DNA of 64,000 nt, taken from Amycolatopsis coloradensis (GTDB taxonomy: Bacteria > Actinomycetota > Actinomycetes > Mycobacteriales > Pseudonocardiaceae). Positions 11,794-23,683 of the stretch are shown here, one piece after another. Position numbers and translations under genes: made by a program. Every line of letters starts with the position of its first letter. Position 1 is the stretch's first letter. The stretch lies in NCBI RefSeq assembly GCF_001953865.1, contig NZ_MQUQ01000001.1, positions 248,001-312,000 of the forward strand, read 5' to 3'. A model generated the notes under the pieces. The model had not been told where the DNA came from and made no database searches. It saw nothing but the letters and a program-made list of their open reading frames with translations.

Positions 11794-12354
11794 ATGGCCG
11801 CCGCCGAAGTCCGCCCCGCCGTCGTGTCCGACGCTCCCGAGATCGCCCGCATCCAGCACGACACCTGGCGAAGCGCCTACACGGAACTGCTCGGCGAAGC
11901 AGCTGTCGCCGAACTCGACGTCGTGGAGCTCGAAAAGACCTGGGCCGAGACGATCGAATACCCGGGGACGCGTGTCTTCCTGGCCACCGAAGGCGAGTTC
12001 ACCGTCGGCTTCTGCGTCGCGGGCAGGGCGCCGGAGAGCGAAGTGGCCGCCGCGGACGGATCGCTGCCCGACGACGCCGCGACGACCGCGCTCATCGCGT
12101 CCCTGCTGGTCGAGCCGCGCTGGGGACGGCGCGGGCACGCGGGCCGGCTGCTCGCGAACGCGTCCACCTGGCTGCGCGAGGACGGCGCCACGCGCGGGAT
12201 CAGCTGGGCCGCCCAGACCGATCACGCGTCACTGGGCTTCTTCCGCCGCGCGGGCTGGTCCCCCGACGGAACCGTCCGCATCCTCGACACCGGAAGCACG
12301 AACGTGCGCGAAGTCCGGCTCACCGGCACCCTCGCCCTCGAGCTCACTCCCTGA
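11794..12354 (+). CDS. GNAT-family N-acetyltransferase
   Basis: A 186-residue GCN5-related acetyltransferase that uses acetyl-CoA on an unknown small molecule or protein. The N-terminal RPAVVSDAPEIARIQHDTWR is a typical first strand and helix. The acetyl-CoA loop reads RWGRRGHAGRLL near residue 110-121 and is followed by TDHASLGFFRRAGW. It is divergent from the YcaQ-like gene. Its last 126 bases are antisense to the 3' part of the GtrA gene. Confidence 0.88.
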   Translation: MAAAEVRPAVVSDAPEIARIQHDTWRSAYTELLGEAAVAELDVVELEKTWAETIEYPGTRVFLATEGEFTVGFCVAGRAPESEVAAADGSLPDDAATTALIASLLVEPRWGRRGHAGRLLANASTWLREDGATRGISWAAQTDHASLGFFRRAGWSPDGTVRILDTGSTNVREVRLTGTLALELTP

Positions 12355-12828
12355 CTTCGCGAACACGACCCAGCGCATCACCGAGTACATGAAGACGCCT
12401 TCGCACGCCCCGGCGATCAGCCGGGAGAGGCGATAGTCGACGCCCAACGCGGCCAGTCCCGCGCCGACGCCGAGCAGGAACGCCACGTAGTTGATGACGA
12501 TCGCGACGACGTACAGCACCGCCTGCCTGCCCACGGGCGCGTGCGAGCGGAAGTTCATGCTGCGGTTCAGCACGAAACTCAGCCCGAACGCGACCCCGTA
12601 CGCGAGCGTGATCGCCAGCCACACCGGCAGGCCGAGCCAGCCGCGGAGCAGGGTCAGCAGGAGCAGGTCGACCCCGAAGGTGAACCCGTTGATGAGCGCG
12701 AAACCGAGGAAACTCGGCGCCACCAGCCGGGAAAGCCCGAAGGGGAGGCGCCGGACCACGGCCGCGCAGAAGTCGGCGAAGCGATCCGCGAAACCCTTGC
12801 CGCGGACCGCGTCGTGCACGTCGGCCAC
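12229..12828 (-). CDS. GtrA-family four-helix membrane protein
   Basis: A 199-residue protein with four predicted membrane helices (about 38-160), containing the family marks FLGFALINGFTFGVDLLLLT, NRSMNFRSH and the C-terminal VMRWVVFA. GtrA proteins are linked to cell-surface polysaccharide synthesis and are thought to move lipid-linked sugars across the membrane. The GtrA domain proper ends near residue 160. The remaining, hydrophilic 40 residues are encoded opposite the last 126 bases of the GNAT gene, so the tail may be an accident of a lost stop codon. Confidence 0.85.
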   Translation of the reverse strand: MADVHDAVRGKGFADRFADFCAAVVRRLPFGLSRLVAPSFLGFALINGFTFGVDLLLLTLLRGWLGLPVWLAITLAYGVAFGLSFVLNRSMNFRSHAPVGRQAVLYVVAIVINYVAFLLGVGAGLAALGVDYRLSRLIAGACEGVFMYSVMRWVVFAKSGSELEGEGAGEPDFAHVRASGVEDADGSVGGPARAAEEAQ

Positions 12829-12977
12829 GGATCCAGCATGGCAGCGCCAGATGGCCGCGAGCCGACGAAGAGGTGATCTTCTGGTGCGGCCCCGAAACCG
12901 GGAACGGGGGTTATCCCCAGTGCGTCCTGGTTTTCAACTGATAGCTTGGAGAAGACGAAGATAACGGGGAGGCAACG

Positions 12978-13499
12978 ATGGTGGGCTGGTTGCTCCTGTC
13001 GTTCGGCGTCGCCTTCGGCTCGGCGATCCTTCCCATCGTCAGCATCGAGATGTTCCTCATCGGCCTGTGCGCGAGCGAGCCGACGCTGCCGTGGCTGCTG
13101 CTCGGTGCCGTCGTCGCGGCCGGTCAGGTCGGCGGGAAGACGCTCTACTACCTCGCCGCGAAGGGCACGATCAAGCTGCCGAAACCCCTGCACGACCGGC
13201 TCCACCGGGAGCGGCCGCCCACCCCGCGCCGGGAAAGATGGCAGGCGCGCACCAAGAAGATGCGCGCCCGGCTCGACGCCCTTCGCGAACGCTGCCACCG
13301 GCATCCGCACTGGATGGCGGGCACGTACGGGGTGAGTTCGGTCATCGGCCTGCCGCCGTACATGGCCACGAGCGTGCTCGCGGGGCTGGTGAAGATGCCC
13401 CTGGCGAGCTTCCTGGCCACCGGTTTCCTGGGCCGCTGGCTGCGGTTCAGCCTGCTGGCCGCCTCCCCCGCCCTGTTCGCCGGCTGGTTCCACTACTGA
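12978..13499 (+). CDS. Small VTT/DedA-like membrane protein
   Basis: A 173-residue membrane protein with hydrophobic segments at about 3-28, 36-58, 120-140 and 150-170, plus a basic hydrophilic loop in the middle (about 65-110). The pattern GSAILPIVSIEMFLIGL, then AAGQVGGKTLYYLAAK and SSVIGLPPYMATSVLAG, is like the VTT (YqaA/DedA-type) fold that forms lipid scramblases or transporters. GGGGAGG lies 5-6 bases before the ATG. It is divergent from the GtrA gene by about 150 bases. Confidence 0.72.
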   Translation: MVGWLLLSFGVAFGSAILPIVSIEMFLIGLCASEPTLPWLLLGAVVAAGQVGGKTLYYLAAKGTIKLPKPLHDRLHRERPPTPRRERWQARTKKMRARLDALRERCHRHPHWMAGTYGVSSVIGLPPYMATSVLAGLVKMPLASFLATGFLGRWLRFSLLAASPALFAGWFHY

Positions 13500-13516
13500 G
13501 TCCGCCGCGTCACGGG

Positions 13517-13582
13517 CCGCGTTTCGTCCTCTAGTTGCGGTAGTTGCACGTGCATGTACCGCAACCAGAGGACGAAACGCGG
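13517..13582. terminator. 66-base palindrome, CCGCGTTTCGTCCTCTAG family
   Basis: Arms 13517-13542 and 13557-13582, 26 bases each, with one mismatch. They start CCGCGTTTCGTCCTCTAGTT; the loop holds TGCACGTGCA. It lies 17 bases after the VTT-like gene stop and between convergent genes. The same arms make the palindrome at 23682-23747. A degenerate part-copy at 13592-13617 runs into the end of the next gene. Confidence 0.65.
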
Positions 13583-13606
13583 GAGTCACGGAACGCGTTT
13601 AGTCCT

Positions 13607-16160
<2,554 letters not shown>

Positions 16161-16178
16161 CGGATCCCTTACTCACAT

Positions 16179-16231
16179 GTCAGGAAAGGGTCGCTCAGGA
16201 CGGAAACCGTCCCGAACGACCCTTTTCTGAC
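16179..16231. terminator. Hairpin between pnp and pepR
   Basis: Arms 16179-16203 and 16207-16231, 25 bases with three mismatches and an AAA loop, include GTCAGGAAAGGGTCG. It starts 27 bases after the pnp stop and ends just before the pepR ribosome site. It could be an attenuator or RNA-processing site inside the operon. Confidence 0.6.
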
Positions 16232-16257
16232 GTTTCACACCGGTCTTGCCGGAACTG

Positions 16258-18513
16258 CTACGCGTCGGCCTTCGGAGCGTCGGCCTCGGCGCCTTCGGCG
16301 GGCTTCTCCGCCGAGGCGGCGTCGTCCTCCTGGACCACGATCAGGCTGATCTTGCCGCGGTTGTCGATGTCGGCGATCTCGACGCGGAGCTTGTCGCCCA
16401 CGTTGACCACGTCTTCGACCTTGGCGATCCGCTTGCCGTTGCCCAGCTTGGAGATGTGCACCAGGCCGTCCTTGCCCGGCAGCAGCGAGACGAACGCGCC
16501 GAACGCGGCCGTCTTCACCACGGTGCCGAGGAAGCGCTCGCCGACCTTGGGCAGCTGCGGGTTGGCGATGGCGTTGATCTTGTCGATCGCCGCCTCCGCC
16601 GACGGGCCGTCGGCCGCGCCAACGTAGATCGTGCCGTCGTCCTCGATGGAGATGTCGGCGCCGGTCTCCTCGGTGATCGAGTTGATCATCTTGCCCTTCG
16701 GGCCGATGACCTCGCCGATCTTGTCCACCGGGATCTTCACGCTGGTGACGCGCGGGGCGTACGGGCTCATCTCGTCCGGGCCGTCGATCGCCTCGGCGAT
16801 GACCTCCAGGATGGTGAGGCGAGCGTCCTTCGCCTGCTTCAGCGCGGCCGCGAGGACCTCCGACGGGATGCCGTCGAGCTTCGTGTCGAGCTGCAGCGCG
16901 GTGATGATGTCCTTGGTGCCGGCGACCTTGAAGTCCATGTCGCCCATGGCGTCTTCGGCACCGAGGATGTCGGTCAGCGCGACGTAGCGGGTCTCGCCGT
17001 CGACCTCGTCGGAGATGAGGCCCATGGCGATGCCGGCGACCGGCGCCTTCAGCGGGACACCCGCGTTCAGCAGGCCCATGGTCGACGCGCAGACCGAGCC
17101 CATCGAGGTGGAGCCGTTGGAGCCCAGCGCCTCGGAGACCTGGCGGATCGCGTACGGGAACTCGTCCCGCTTCGGCAGGACCGGGACCAGGGCGCGCTCG
17201 GCGAGCATGCCGTGGCCGATCTCGCGCCGCTTCGGCGAACCGACGCGGCCGGTCTCGCCGGTGGAGAACGGCGGGAAGTTGTAGTGGTGCAGGTACCGCT
17301 TCGTGGTCTCCGGGGAGAGCGAGTCGATCTGCTGCTCCATGCGGAGCATGTTCAGCGTGGTGACGCCCAGGATCTGCGTCTCCCCGCGCTCGAACAGCGC
17401 CGAACCGTGCGCCCGCGGGATCACGGCGACCTCGGCGGCGAGCGACCGGATGTCGGTCAGGCCGCGGCCGTCCATGCGGATCTTGTCCGTGAGGACGCGC
17501 TTGCGCATGATCTTCTTCGACAGGGCTTTGAACGCCGCGCCGATCTCCTTCTCACGGCCCTGGAAGGCTTCGCCCTCGCCCAGGCCGATCTTCTCCAGCA
17601 CCGCGGCCTTCACCTGGTCGGTCGCGTTCTCACGGTCCTGCTTGCCCGCGATGGTCAGGGCGTTGGCGAGGTCGTCGGTCGCGATGGCGGCGACGGCGTC
17701 GAACGCGTCCTGCTCGAAAGCGAGGAAGACGGGGAACTCACCAGTCGGCTTGGCGGCGACGTCGGCCAGCTGCTGCTGGGCCTCGCACAGCACCTTGATG
17801 AACGGCTTCGAGGCCTCGAGACCCTCGGCGACGGCGATCTCGTCCGGCGACTTGCCGCCGTCGGCGATCAGGTCGAGGGTGCGGTCGGTGGCTTCGGCCT
17901 CGACCATCATGATGGCGACGTCGTCACCCACGATGCGGCCGGCGACCACCATGTTGAAGGTGGCGTCCTCGAGCTGCTTCCAGGTCGGGAACGCGACCCA
18001 CTGGCCCTCGATCAGCGCGACGCGGACGCCGCCGACCGGGCCCGAGAACGGCAGGCCGGCGATCTGGGTCGAGGCCGAAGCCGCGTTGATCGCGAGCACG
18101 TCGTACGGGTCGTCCGGGTTGAGGCTCTGGACGGTGATGACGACCTGGATCTCGTTGCGGAGACCGTCGGTGAACGACGGGCGCAGCGGGCGGTCGATCA
18201 GGCGGCAGGTCAGGATCGCGTCGGTCGACGGACGGCCTTCACGACGGAAGAACGCGCCGGGGATGCGTCCGGCGGCGTACATCCGCTCCTCGACGTCCAC
18301 GGTCAGCGGGAAGAAGTCGAAGTGGTCCTTCGGGTGCTTCGACGCGGTGGTCGCCGAGAGCAGCATGGTCTCTTCGTCGAGGTACGCGACGACGGCGCCG
18401 GCGGCCTGACGGGCCAGGCGGCCGGTCTCGAAGCGGACGGTGCGGGTGCCGAAACGGCCGTTGTCGATCACGGCTTCGGTTTCGTGCACGGTGACTCCGG
18501 TGGAGTCGGTCAT
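16258..18513 (-). CDS. pnp: Polyribonucleotide nucleotidyltransferase (PNPase, GpsI)
   Basis: This phosphorolytic 3'-5' exoribonuclease is 751 residues long. It has two RNase-PH-like domains, the first around [20 protein letters not shown] and [17 protein letters not shown], the second from [24 protein letters not shown] domain ([20 protein letters not shown]) and a C-terminal S1 domain ([20 protein letters not shown]) follow. The ATG at 18513 has AGAGGAG about eight bases upstream; the open frame further upstream is not used. rpsO lies directly upstream with a strong hairpin between them, the arrangement at which RNase III controls pnp in Streptomyces. PNPase works with RNase J, also encoded in this window. 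Confidence 0.97.
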   Translation of the reverse strand: MTDSTGVTVHETEAVIDNGRFGTRTVRFETGRLARQAAGAVVAYLDEETMLLSATTASKHPKDHFDFFPLTVDVEERMYAAGRIPGAFFRREGRPSTDAILTCRLIDRPLRPSFTDGLRNEIQVVITVQSLNPDDPYDVLAINAASASTQIAGLPFSGPVGGVRVALIEGQWVAFPTWKQLEDATFNMVVAGRIVGDDVAIMMVEAEATDRTLDLIADGGKSPDEIAVAEGLEASKPFIKVLCEAQQQLADVAAKPTGEFPVFLAFEQDAFDAVAAIATDDLANALTIAGKQDRENATDQVKAAVLEKIGLGEGEAFQGREKEIGAAFKALSKKIMRKRVLTDKIRMDGRGLTDIRSLAAEVAVIPRAHGSALFERGETQILGVTTLNMLRMEQQIDSLSPETTKRYLHHYNFPPFSTGETGRVGSPKRREIGHGMLAERALVPVLPKRDEFPYAIRQVSEALGSNGSTSMGSVCASTMGLLNAGVPLKAPVAGIAMGLISDEVDGETRYVALTDILGAEDAMGDMDFKVAGTKDIITALQLDTKLDGIPSEVLAAALKQAKDARLTILEVIAEAIDGPDEMSPYAPRVTSVKIPVDKIGEVIGPKGKMINSITEETGADISIEDDGTIYVGAADGPSAEAAIDKINAIANPQLPKVGERFLGTVVKTAAFGAFVSLLPGKDGLVHISKLGNGKRIAKVEDVVNVGDKLRVEIADIDNRGKISLIVVQEDDAASAEKPAEGAEADAPKADA

Positions 18514-18706
18514 AGGGTGTATCTCCTCTTTTGATCCTCTGTAACGGCGCGAGTCTCCCACCCTGGGACCTGTTTCGCCTGCGGACGCTCGAGGAGTGAG
18601 GCCGGTCTTCGATCGAAGCCCCCGGGCCGTTGCCCGGGAACCACTACCGAGGACCGGCGGACGGTTCCCCATGCGCGCTCGCGCCGCGTGGTTCTTTGTT
18701 CTTGGA

Positions 18707-18743
18707 CCGAGGGGGAGCGACCGTCGTGGTCACTCCCCCTCGG
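18707..18743. terminator. rpsO-pnp intergenic hairpin
   Basis: Read on the minus strand, CCGAGGGGGAGTGACC pairs with GGTCGCTCCCCCTCGG (one G-U) around a five-base loop. It begins seven bases after the rpsO stop. There is no U-tract, so it is more probably an RNase III processing or attenuator element for pnp than a full terminator. The rest of 18514-18750 holds no gene and may be pnp leader. Confidence 0.7.
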
Positions 18744-18750
18744 GTTCAAG

Positions 18751-19020
18751 CTATCGGCGGAGGCCGAGACGCTGGATCAGCGCACGGTAACGCTCGATGT
18801 CCACCTTCATCACGTAGTTCAGCAGCCGGCGGCGGCGGCCGACCAGCAGCAGAAGCCCGCGACGGGAGTGGTGGTCGTGCTTGTGAGCCTTGAGGTGCTC
18901 GGTGAGGCCGACGATGCGCTTGGTCAGCAGCGCGACCTGGGCCTCGGGGGATCCGGTGTCCGAGTCGTGCACGCCGTACTCGGCAAGGATCGACTTCTTC
19001 TCTTCGGTGGACAAAGCCAC
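18751..19020 (-). CDS. rpsO: Ribosomal protein S15
   Basis: The 89-residue S15 protein binds 16S rRNA early in 30S assembly. Family features are clear: [34 protein letters not shown] and [18 protein letters not shown] at 19020 is the start because AGGAGC lies eight bases upstream and the length is standard; the frame is open further to 19116. It lies between thpR and pnp. The 129 bases upstream probably hold its promoter. Confidence 0.97.
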   Translation of the reverse strand: MALSTEEKKSILAEYGVHDSDTGSPEAQVALLTKRIVGLTEHLKAHKHDHHSRRGLLLLVGRRRRLLNYVMKVDIERYRALIQRLGLRR

Positions 19021-19149
19021 AGTGGTGCTCCTAGATATTCTGTGCCGTGCGGCCCGGACGATGTCTTCACGCCGGGTGAGACGGTCACGGCCGCCACGGA
19101 CTGCAGCCGGACCCAATCATCGAGGTTACCAGTCTCGTGATCAGCGGCT

Positions 19150-19659
19150 TCAGGCGCGGGCGTCGGCCAACTCGTACGACCGGATCACCCGGTAGTGCGA
19201 AACGTCCTGCTCACGGTCACTGCGAATCAGCACGGCTTCGGTGGCCGTCCAAGTTCTGCCGGTGAACCCGGCCAGCCGCTCCGCCCACGCGCTCGCGGCT
19301 CCGGGCCGGTCGCGGGGGAAGCGGGCCAGTGTCAGGTGGGCCACGTACGGCCTGCCCTCGTTCCCCGCGCCGGCCTTCGTGGCCAGCTCGTGAAGCCCGG
19401 TTCCGGTGACACTCAACCACAGCACCCCGGGGAATGTCGCGGCCTTTTCCAGGGAGACGTCGATCGCGGCCGCCCTCCTCAGCCGTCCGGCCAGCCACTC
19501 GCCTCGTTCTTCAGCGTCGTCCTCACCATAGAAACCGAGGGTGACGTGCCAGTGTTCGCGCCGCGACCAGCGCAGATCGCCGTCTTCGGGAGTGCCCAGC
19601 GCCGCGGCGATCTCATCGAGGACGTCGTCCGGCGGGACCAGGGCACTGAAGAGGTTCAT
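19150..19659 (-). CDS. thpR: RNA 2',3'-cyclic phosphodiesterase (2'-5' RNA ligase family)
   Basis: A 169-residue 2H-phosphoesterase. Both HxTx motifs are present and spaced as expected: HVTLGFYG near residue 39 and HLTLARFP near 108. These enzymes open 2',3'-cyclic phosphates at RNA ends and can ligate tRNA halves; the physiological substrate is uncertain. The ATG shares one base with the stop of the HTH gene upstream, so the two are coupled. It belongs to the run truB-ribF-regulator-thpR-rpsO. Confidence 0.9.
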   Translation of the reverse strand: MNLFSALVPPDDVLDEIAAALGTPEDGDLRWSRREHWHVTLGFYGEDDAEERGEWLAGRLRRAAAIDVSLEKAATFPGVLWLSVTGTGLHELATKAGAGNEGRPYVAHLTLARFPRDRPGAASAWAERLAGFTGRTWTATEAVLIRSDREQDVSHYRVIRSYELADARA

Positions 19660-20138
19660 CAGGAATTCTTGGCCGCCCGGCGCAGCAGGTCCGCGAGGGA
19701 GGGGAAGTCGTCGTCGAGCAGCTTCGCGGCTTCGGTGAGGTCTTCGTCCTCGCCGATGTCCCGCAGCGCGGCGAGCACACCCTGGTCATCGGCGACGGCG
19801 CCGACCGGGATGCTGTCGCGGCCCACCGTCGGCCGCGAGTCGCGGACGTCTTCCAGGGCCTCCTGCATGGCCTTGCGGTCGCCCGCGGCGACCGCCGGGA
19901 CCAGCACCTTGCGCTCCAGCATGATCATCTTGGCGAGTACGACCGGGTTGCCGATCTTCGCGCGGCGGCCGCTCATCACCTGGCTGAGCATGGGCGCGCT
20001 GATCCCGAGGACCTCGGCGAGGAAGGCCTGGGAGATGTCGAACGCGACGACCAGTCTCCGCACGCGATCGCCGAGCGGCTCCCCGTACCACTCCCTCTGC
20101 AGCGCGATGTTCCGCTGGACGATCTTGTGGTCCTCCAC
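19659..20138 (-). CDS. Helix-turn-helix DNA-binding protein
   Basis: The GTG at 20138 has AGGGGAG eight bases upstream and gives 159 residues; the frame could also start at ATG 20186 or at 20204, with weaker sites. An Xre-like HTH occupies about residues 20-60 (DRVRRLVVAFDISQAFLAEV, then LGISAPMLSQVMSGRRAKIG). The C-terminal half is acidic and helical. It is a conserved actinobacterial neighbour of ribF. The target is unknown; because it overlaps thpR by one base, it may regulate its own operon. Confidence 0.78.
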   Translation of the reverse strand: MEDHKIVQRNIALQREWYGEPLGDRVRRLVVAFDISQAFLAEVLGISAPMLSQVMSGRRAKIGNPVVLAKMIMLERKVLVPAVAAGDRKAMQEALEDVRDSRPTVGRDSIPVGAVADDQGVLAALRDIGEDEDLTEAAKLLDDDFPSLADLLRRAAKNS

Positions 20139-20252
20139 CTGGCCCGCTCCCCTAACCCCATCGAACGCCTCTGCGGTCCGTGACATCCTGCCACCGCGAC
20201 ACACCTTGACGGGCGTGTTTGCCGATTGTCGCCCGGCCGCGGCCGGGTCTCC

Positions 20253-21215
20253 TCAGCCCTGCTCGCCCAGCAGGTCCCTGGTACGGGCGACGTCCTCGTC
20301 GATCTGCTTCACCAGACCTTCCGACGTCGGGAACCGGACCTGATCCCGTAGCTTGGCGACGAAATCGAGCGAGACGTGCTGCCCGTAGAAGTCCTCGTCG
20401 ATGTCGAGGACGAAGGCCTCGACGGTGCGTTCCCGCCCCGAGAACGTCGGGTTCGTCCCGACCGAGACGGCGGCGCGCAGCCGTCGGCCAGGATCCGACG
20501 AACGGGTGAACCAAGCGCCGTAGACGCCGTCGGCGGGCACCGCCGCGAACCGCGGCGTCGACAGGTTCGCCGTCGGGTAGCCGAGATCGTGCCCCCGGCC
20601 GTCGCCCCGGACGACGATGCCCTCCAGCCGGTGCGGCCTGCCCAGCGCTTCGGACGCCGCGACGACGTCCCCGGCGTCGATGCACGAGCGGACGTAGGTC
20701 GAGGAGAAGGTGATCTCGTTCTCCGACCGCTGCTGCGCGAGCAGCCCCTGGAGTTCCGCGCCGTGCGCCACGAAGCCGAACCGCTTCCCCAGCGTGCGCA
20801 GGAGACCGACGTCACCGGCGGCCTTGGCGCCGAAGGTGAAGTTCTCCCCCACGATCACCGCGGCCGCGTGCAGCTTGTCCACCAGGACCTCGTGCACGAA
20901 CTCGTGCGCCGTCAGCCGCGACAGCTCCAGGGTGAACGGCAGCACGCAGAAGACGTCCACGCCCAGGCCCTCGACCAGTTCCGCCTTGCGGCGCAACGTG
21001 GTCAGCTGCGCGGGATGGCTGCCCGGCCGGATCACCTCCGACGGATGCGGGTCGAAGGTCAGCACCACACTCGGCACACCGCGTTCGGCGGCGGCGCGGA
21101 CCGTCCTCGAGATCAGCTCCTGATGTCCGCGGTGCACGCCGTCGAAGACGCCGATCGTCACCACGCACCGTCCCCAGCTCCCGGGAAGGTCACCCAAACC
21201 ACGCCAACGCTGCAC
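20253..21215 (-). CDS. ribF: Bifunctional riboflavin kinase / FAD synthetase
   Basis: A 320-residue enzyme that makes FMN and then FAD. The N-terminal adenylyltransferase has TIGVFDGVHRGHQELI and VLTFDPHPSEV plus ITFSSTYVRSCI. The C-terminal riboflavin kinase has GRGHDLGYPTANLSTP and SVGTNPTFSGRERTVEAFVL. The GTG at 21215 gives the N-terminus VQRWRG, which is how mycobacterial RibF also begins; an upstream open frame merges with noncoding sequence. FAD made here serves ThyX, encoded nearby. truB lies 40 bases upstream on the same strand. Confidence 0.96.
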   Translation of the reverse strand: MQRWRGLGDLPGSWGRCVVTIGVFDGVHRGHQELISRTVRAAAERGVPSVVLTFDPHPSEVIRPGSHPAQLTTLRRKAELVEGLGVDVFCVLPFTLELSRLTAHEFVHEVLVDKLHAAAVIVGENFTFGAKAAGDVGLLRTLGKRFGFVAHGAELQGLLAQQRSENEITFSSTYVRSCIDAGDVVAASEALGRPHRLEGIVVRGDGRGHDLGYPTANLSTPRFAAVPADGVYGAWFTRSSDPGRRLRAAVSVGTNPTFSGRERTVEAFVLDIDEDFYGQHVSLDFVAKLRDQVRFPTSEGLVKQIDEDVARTRDLLGEQG

Positions 21216-21255
21216 TTGTAGCCCCGTCTCCTCCAGGCCCGCTTCGTGCACCAGC

Positions 21256-22179
21256 CTAGGCGGGAAGCAACACGACCACCGACCGGGCCAGTTCCCCTTC
21301 GTCGGCGGCGAGCGCGAGCACCCGGCCGTCCGGTCCGAACATCCCGTACGTGCCCTCGATCCCGGCCGAAGGCACCCTCTGTCCATATCGGACCGACTGC
21401 GCCATGCGGGCGTCCAGGTCGCGGCGCGGGAACGCGGCGGCGACGGCCGCGTCGAGGTCCAGCGACAGTTCCGGCTTGTCTTCGAGCTGGTCGAGAGTGC
21501 GGGCCTTGGCGAGCGTGAACGGCCCGACCGTGGTGCGCCGCAACGCGAGCAGATGTCCGCCGACGCCCAGTCCCGCGCCGAGATCGCGGGCCAGTGCCCG
21601 GACGTAGGTTCCGGACGAGCACTCGACGACGGCGTCGAGTTCGATCCGGCCCGCCTCGCGGCGGGTGGCGAGCAGATCGAACCGGTGCACGGTGACCGGA
21701 CGCGGCGGGATCACGACCTCTTCGCCGGCGCGGACCCTGGCGTACGCGCGCTTCCCGTCGATCTTGACCGCGCTGACCGCGCTCGGCACCTGCTGGATGG
21801 CTCCGGTCAGCGCGGCGATCCCGGCGGCGATCGCGTCGTCGGTGATCTTCTCGACGGCTTCCGGGGCGGCTTCGGCGATCGGCTCGCCCTCGGCGTCGTC
21901 GGTCGTGGTGGACAGTCCCAAGGAGAGGGTCGCGAGATAGGTCTTGCGGTCCAGTGCCAGATGGCCGAGGAGTTTCGTCGCGCGTTCGATGCCGAGCACC
22001 AAGACGCCGGTGGCCATCGGGTCCAGGGTTCCGGCGTGCCCGACCTTGCGGGTGCCCATGAAGCGCCGGGCTTTGGCGACGACGTCGTGGGAGGTCATCC
22101 CGGACGGCTTGTCGACGATGACGAGACCGGGCGGCGGGGCGGGACGTTTCCTGGCGGGGGCTTGATCGGAGCGCGACAC
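21256..22179 (-). CDS. truB: tRNA pseudouridine-55 synthase
   Basis: TruB converts U55 in the T-loop of tRNA to pseudouridine. The 307-residue protein has the catalytic aspartate in GHAGTLDPMATGVLVLG, KPSGMTSHDVVAKARR at the start, and the C-terminal domain of actinobacterial TruB (LSLDLDAAVAAAFPRRDLD). The start is GTG at 22179, where family homology begins. The frame stays open to 22881, but that part is antisense-frame shadow of the MFS gene. ribF follows, as in most bacteria. Confidence 0.95.
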   Translation of the reverse strand: MSRSDQAPARKRPAPPPGLVIVDKPSGMTSHDVVAKARRFMGTRKVGHAGTLDPMATGVLVLGIERATKLLGHLALDRKTYLATLSLGLSTTTDDAEGEPIAEAAPEAVEKITDDAIAAGIAALTGAIQQVPSAVSAVKIDGKRAYARVRAGEEVVIPPRPVTVHRFDLLATRREAGRIELDAVVECSSGTYVRALARDLGAGLGVGGHLLALRRTTVGPFTLAKARTLDQLEDKPELSLDLDAAVAAAFPRRDLDARMAQSVRYGQRVPSAGIEGTYGMFGPDGRVLALAADEGELARSVVVLLPA

Positions 22180-22208
22180 GCGCCGAACCCTATCTTTCGG
22201 GCCTGCCC

Positions 22209-23519
22209 CTAGGACGAGACGGGCAGCGGCGCTCCGGCGTCCCAGCGACGGCGCCGGATCTGCACCGGGATCCGCTCGCCACGCGCCTCGGCCTCGAACA
22301 GCACGGCGCGGGTACGCCGCCACCACACGAGCATCCGGAAGGTGCCCAGCGCGAGCACCACGATGACGGACAGCAGCGCCAGCCGGAACGCGCCGCCGGT
22401 CCACTCCAGCAGTACGCCGACCGCGAGCGCCGAGATCGTCGTGGCCACGAACCCGCCGACGTTCACCACACCGGTCGCGGTCCCGACGCGCGAGAGCGGG
22501 TTGTAGTCCCGCGCCAGCGCGAAGCCGATCATCGAGGCGGGGCCGCCGAGGGAAAGGAAGGCGAACGCGGGGACGAGGACCGCCATCGGAGTCGTCCCGC
22601 TCCAGCCGAGCAGGACCGCCCAGATCACCGCGGCGACACCGATGTACCCGCCGACCAGCGGCATCCGCAGCGACGGGCGCCGTCCGATCAGGCCGCCGAC
22701 GAACGGGCCGCCGATCATCGAACCGAACACGAACACGATCAGCAGCGAACTCGCGGTGGACTTCGGGTAGCCCTGTCCCTGCACCAGGAACGGGACACCC
22801 CACAGCATGGTCAGCACGTTGGGCGCGAACATCGTGCTGAAGTGGACCCAGAATCCCAGCCTGGTCCCTGGGGTGCGCCATGCCTCGGCGACCTGGCGGC
22901 CCAGCAGCTTCGGGTGCACCCGTCCGCGCACGGGCGCCGGCCCGCCGGGCGGGGAATCCTTGACGCGAAGGGCGACGACGGCCGCGTACAGCGCGGTCAC
23001 CAGGCCGACGGCCAGGAACGTCGGGGTCCAGCCGGGGCCGTCGAGCAGCAGGCCGAGCGGGACGGTCGCGGCGAGGTTGCCGACGTAACCGATGGCCCCG
23101 GTCAGCGCGGCGAGCAGGGCGTACTGGCGGCCGGGGAAGTGCGCCGCGATCAGCCGCATGATGCTCACGAACGTCAGCGCGTCGCCGAAGCCGACGACGG
23201 CGCGGGCGATCAGGCCGAGCGGGTACGAATCGGCGACCGCGAGCAGTATCTGGCCGAGGCCGAGGAAGAACACGGCGGCGGTGAGCACGCGGCGCGGGCC
23301 GTAGCGGTCGACGAGGACGCCGGTGGGGATCTGCATCGCGGCGTAGACGCCGACCTGCAAGACGGTGAACGTGCCGAGCGCGGCCGCGCCGACGCCGAAA
23401 CGGTCGGCGGCCTGGAGCCCGGCGACGCCGAACGACGTGCGGTGGAAGACGGCGAGGAGATAGACGGTGACGGCGGCGAACCAGATGAACCAGGACCGGC
23501 GAGTGGCTCGGCCTGTCAC
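22209..23519 (-). CDS. MFS transporter
   Basis: A 436-residue, 12-helix major-facilitator protein. The loop between helices 2 and 3 is GVLVDRYGPRRVL, the classical motif A. The N-terminus AVTVYLLAVFHRTSFGVAGL resembles nitrate/sugar-phosphate or drug exporters of uncertain substrate. AGGAGG lies about 9 bases before the GTG start. It sits between truB (29 bases away) and dinF on the same strand, interrupting the usual truB neighbourhood. A G-rich tract on its coding strand and a long palindrome lie upstream. Confidence 0.88.
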   Translation of the reverse strand: MTGRATRRSWFIWFAAVTVYLLAVFHRTSFGVAGLQAADRFGVGAAALGTFTVLQVGVYAAMQIPTGVLVDRYGPRRVLTAAVFFLGLGQILLAVADSYPLGLIARAVVGFGDALTFVSIMRLIAAHFPGRQYALLAALTGAIGYVGNLAATVPLGLLLDGPGWTPTFLAVGLVTALYAAVVALRVKDSPPGGPAPVRGRVHPKLLGRQVAEAWRTPGTRLGFWVHFSTMFAPNVLTMLWGVPFLVQGQGYPKSTASSLLIVFVFGSMIGGPFVGGLIGRRPSLRMPLVGGYIGVAAVIWAVLLGWSGTTPMAVLVPAFAFLSLGGPASMIGFALARDYNPLSRVGTATGVVNVGGFVATTISALAVGVLLEWTGGAFRLALLSVIVVLALGTFRMLVWWRRTRAVLFEAEARGERIPVQIRRRRWDAGAPLPVSS

Positions 23520-23652
23520 AGTGTTTCCTCCTCGAGAACGGTTTCGGGCGAGACGAGACGCCCGCGCTGCCGCCTCATATAGTTGTAGCCCCTAAGTAAC
23601 GGCGAAACCCACCCGTTACCCGGGTGCTTTTCGCCACACGCCCGCGCTCCCG

Positions 23653-23683
23653 CTCCCTCCCCCCTCCCCCCTCCCCCTCCCCC
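23653..23683 (-). other. G-run tract, possible G-quadruplex
   Basis: The plus strand is nearly pure C with single T interruptions. The minus strand therefore has at least five runs of three or more G separated by one A. This fits a G-quadruplex. It is about 135 bases before the MFS start and directly beside the 23682-23747 palindrome. Confidence 0.5.

Noticed and set aside
16246..18534. 762-residue open frame on the plus strand
   Set aside because: Antisense shadow of pnp, typical of high-GC DNA; Asp/Arg/Val-rich with no domain.
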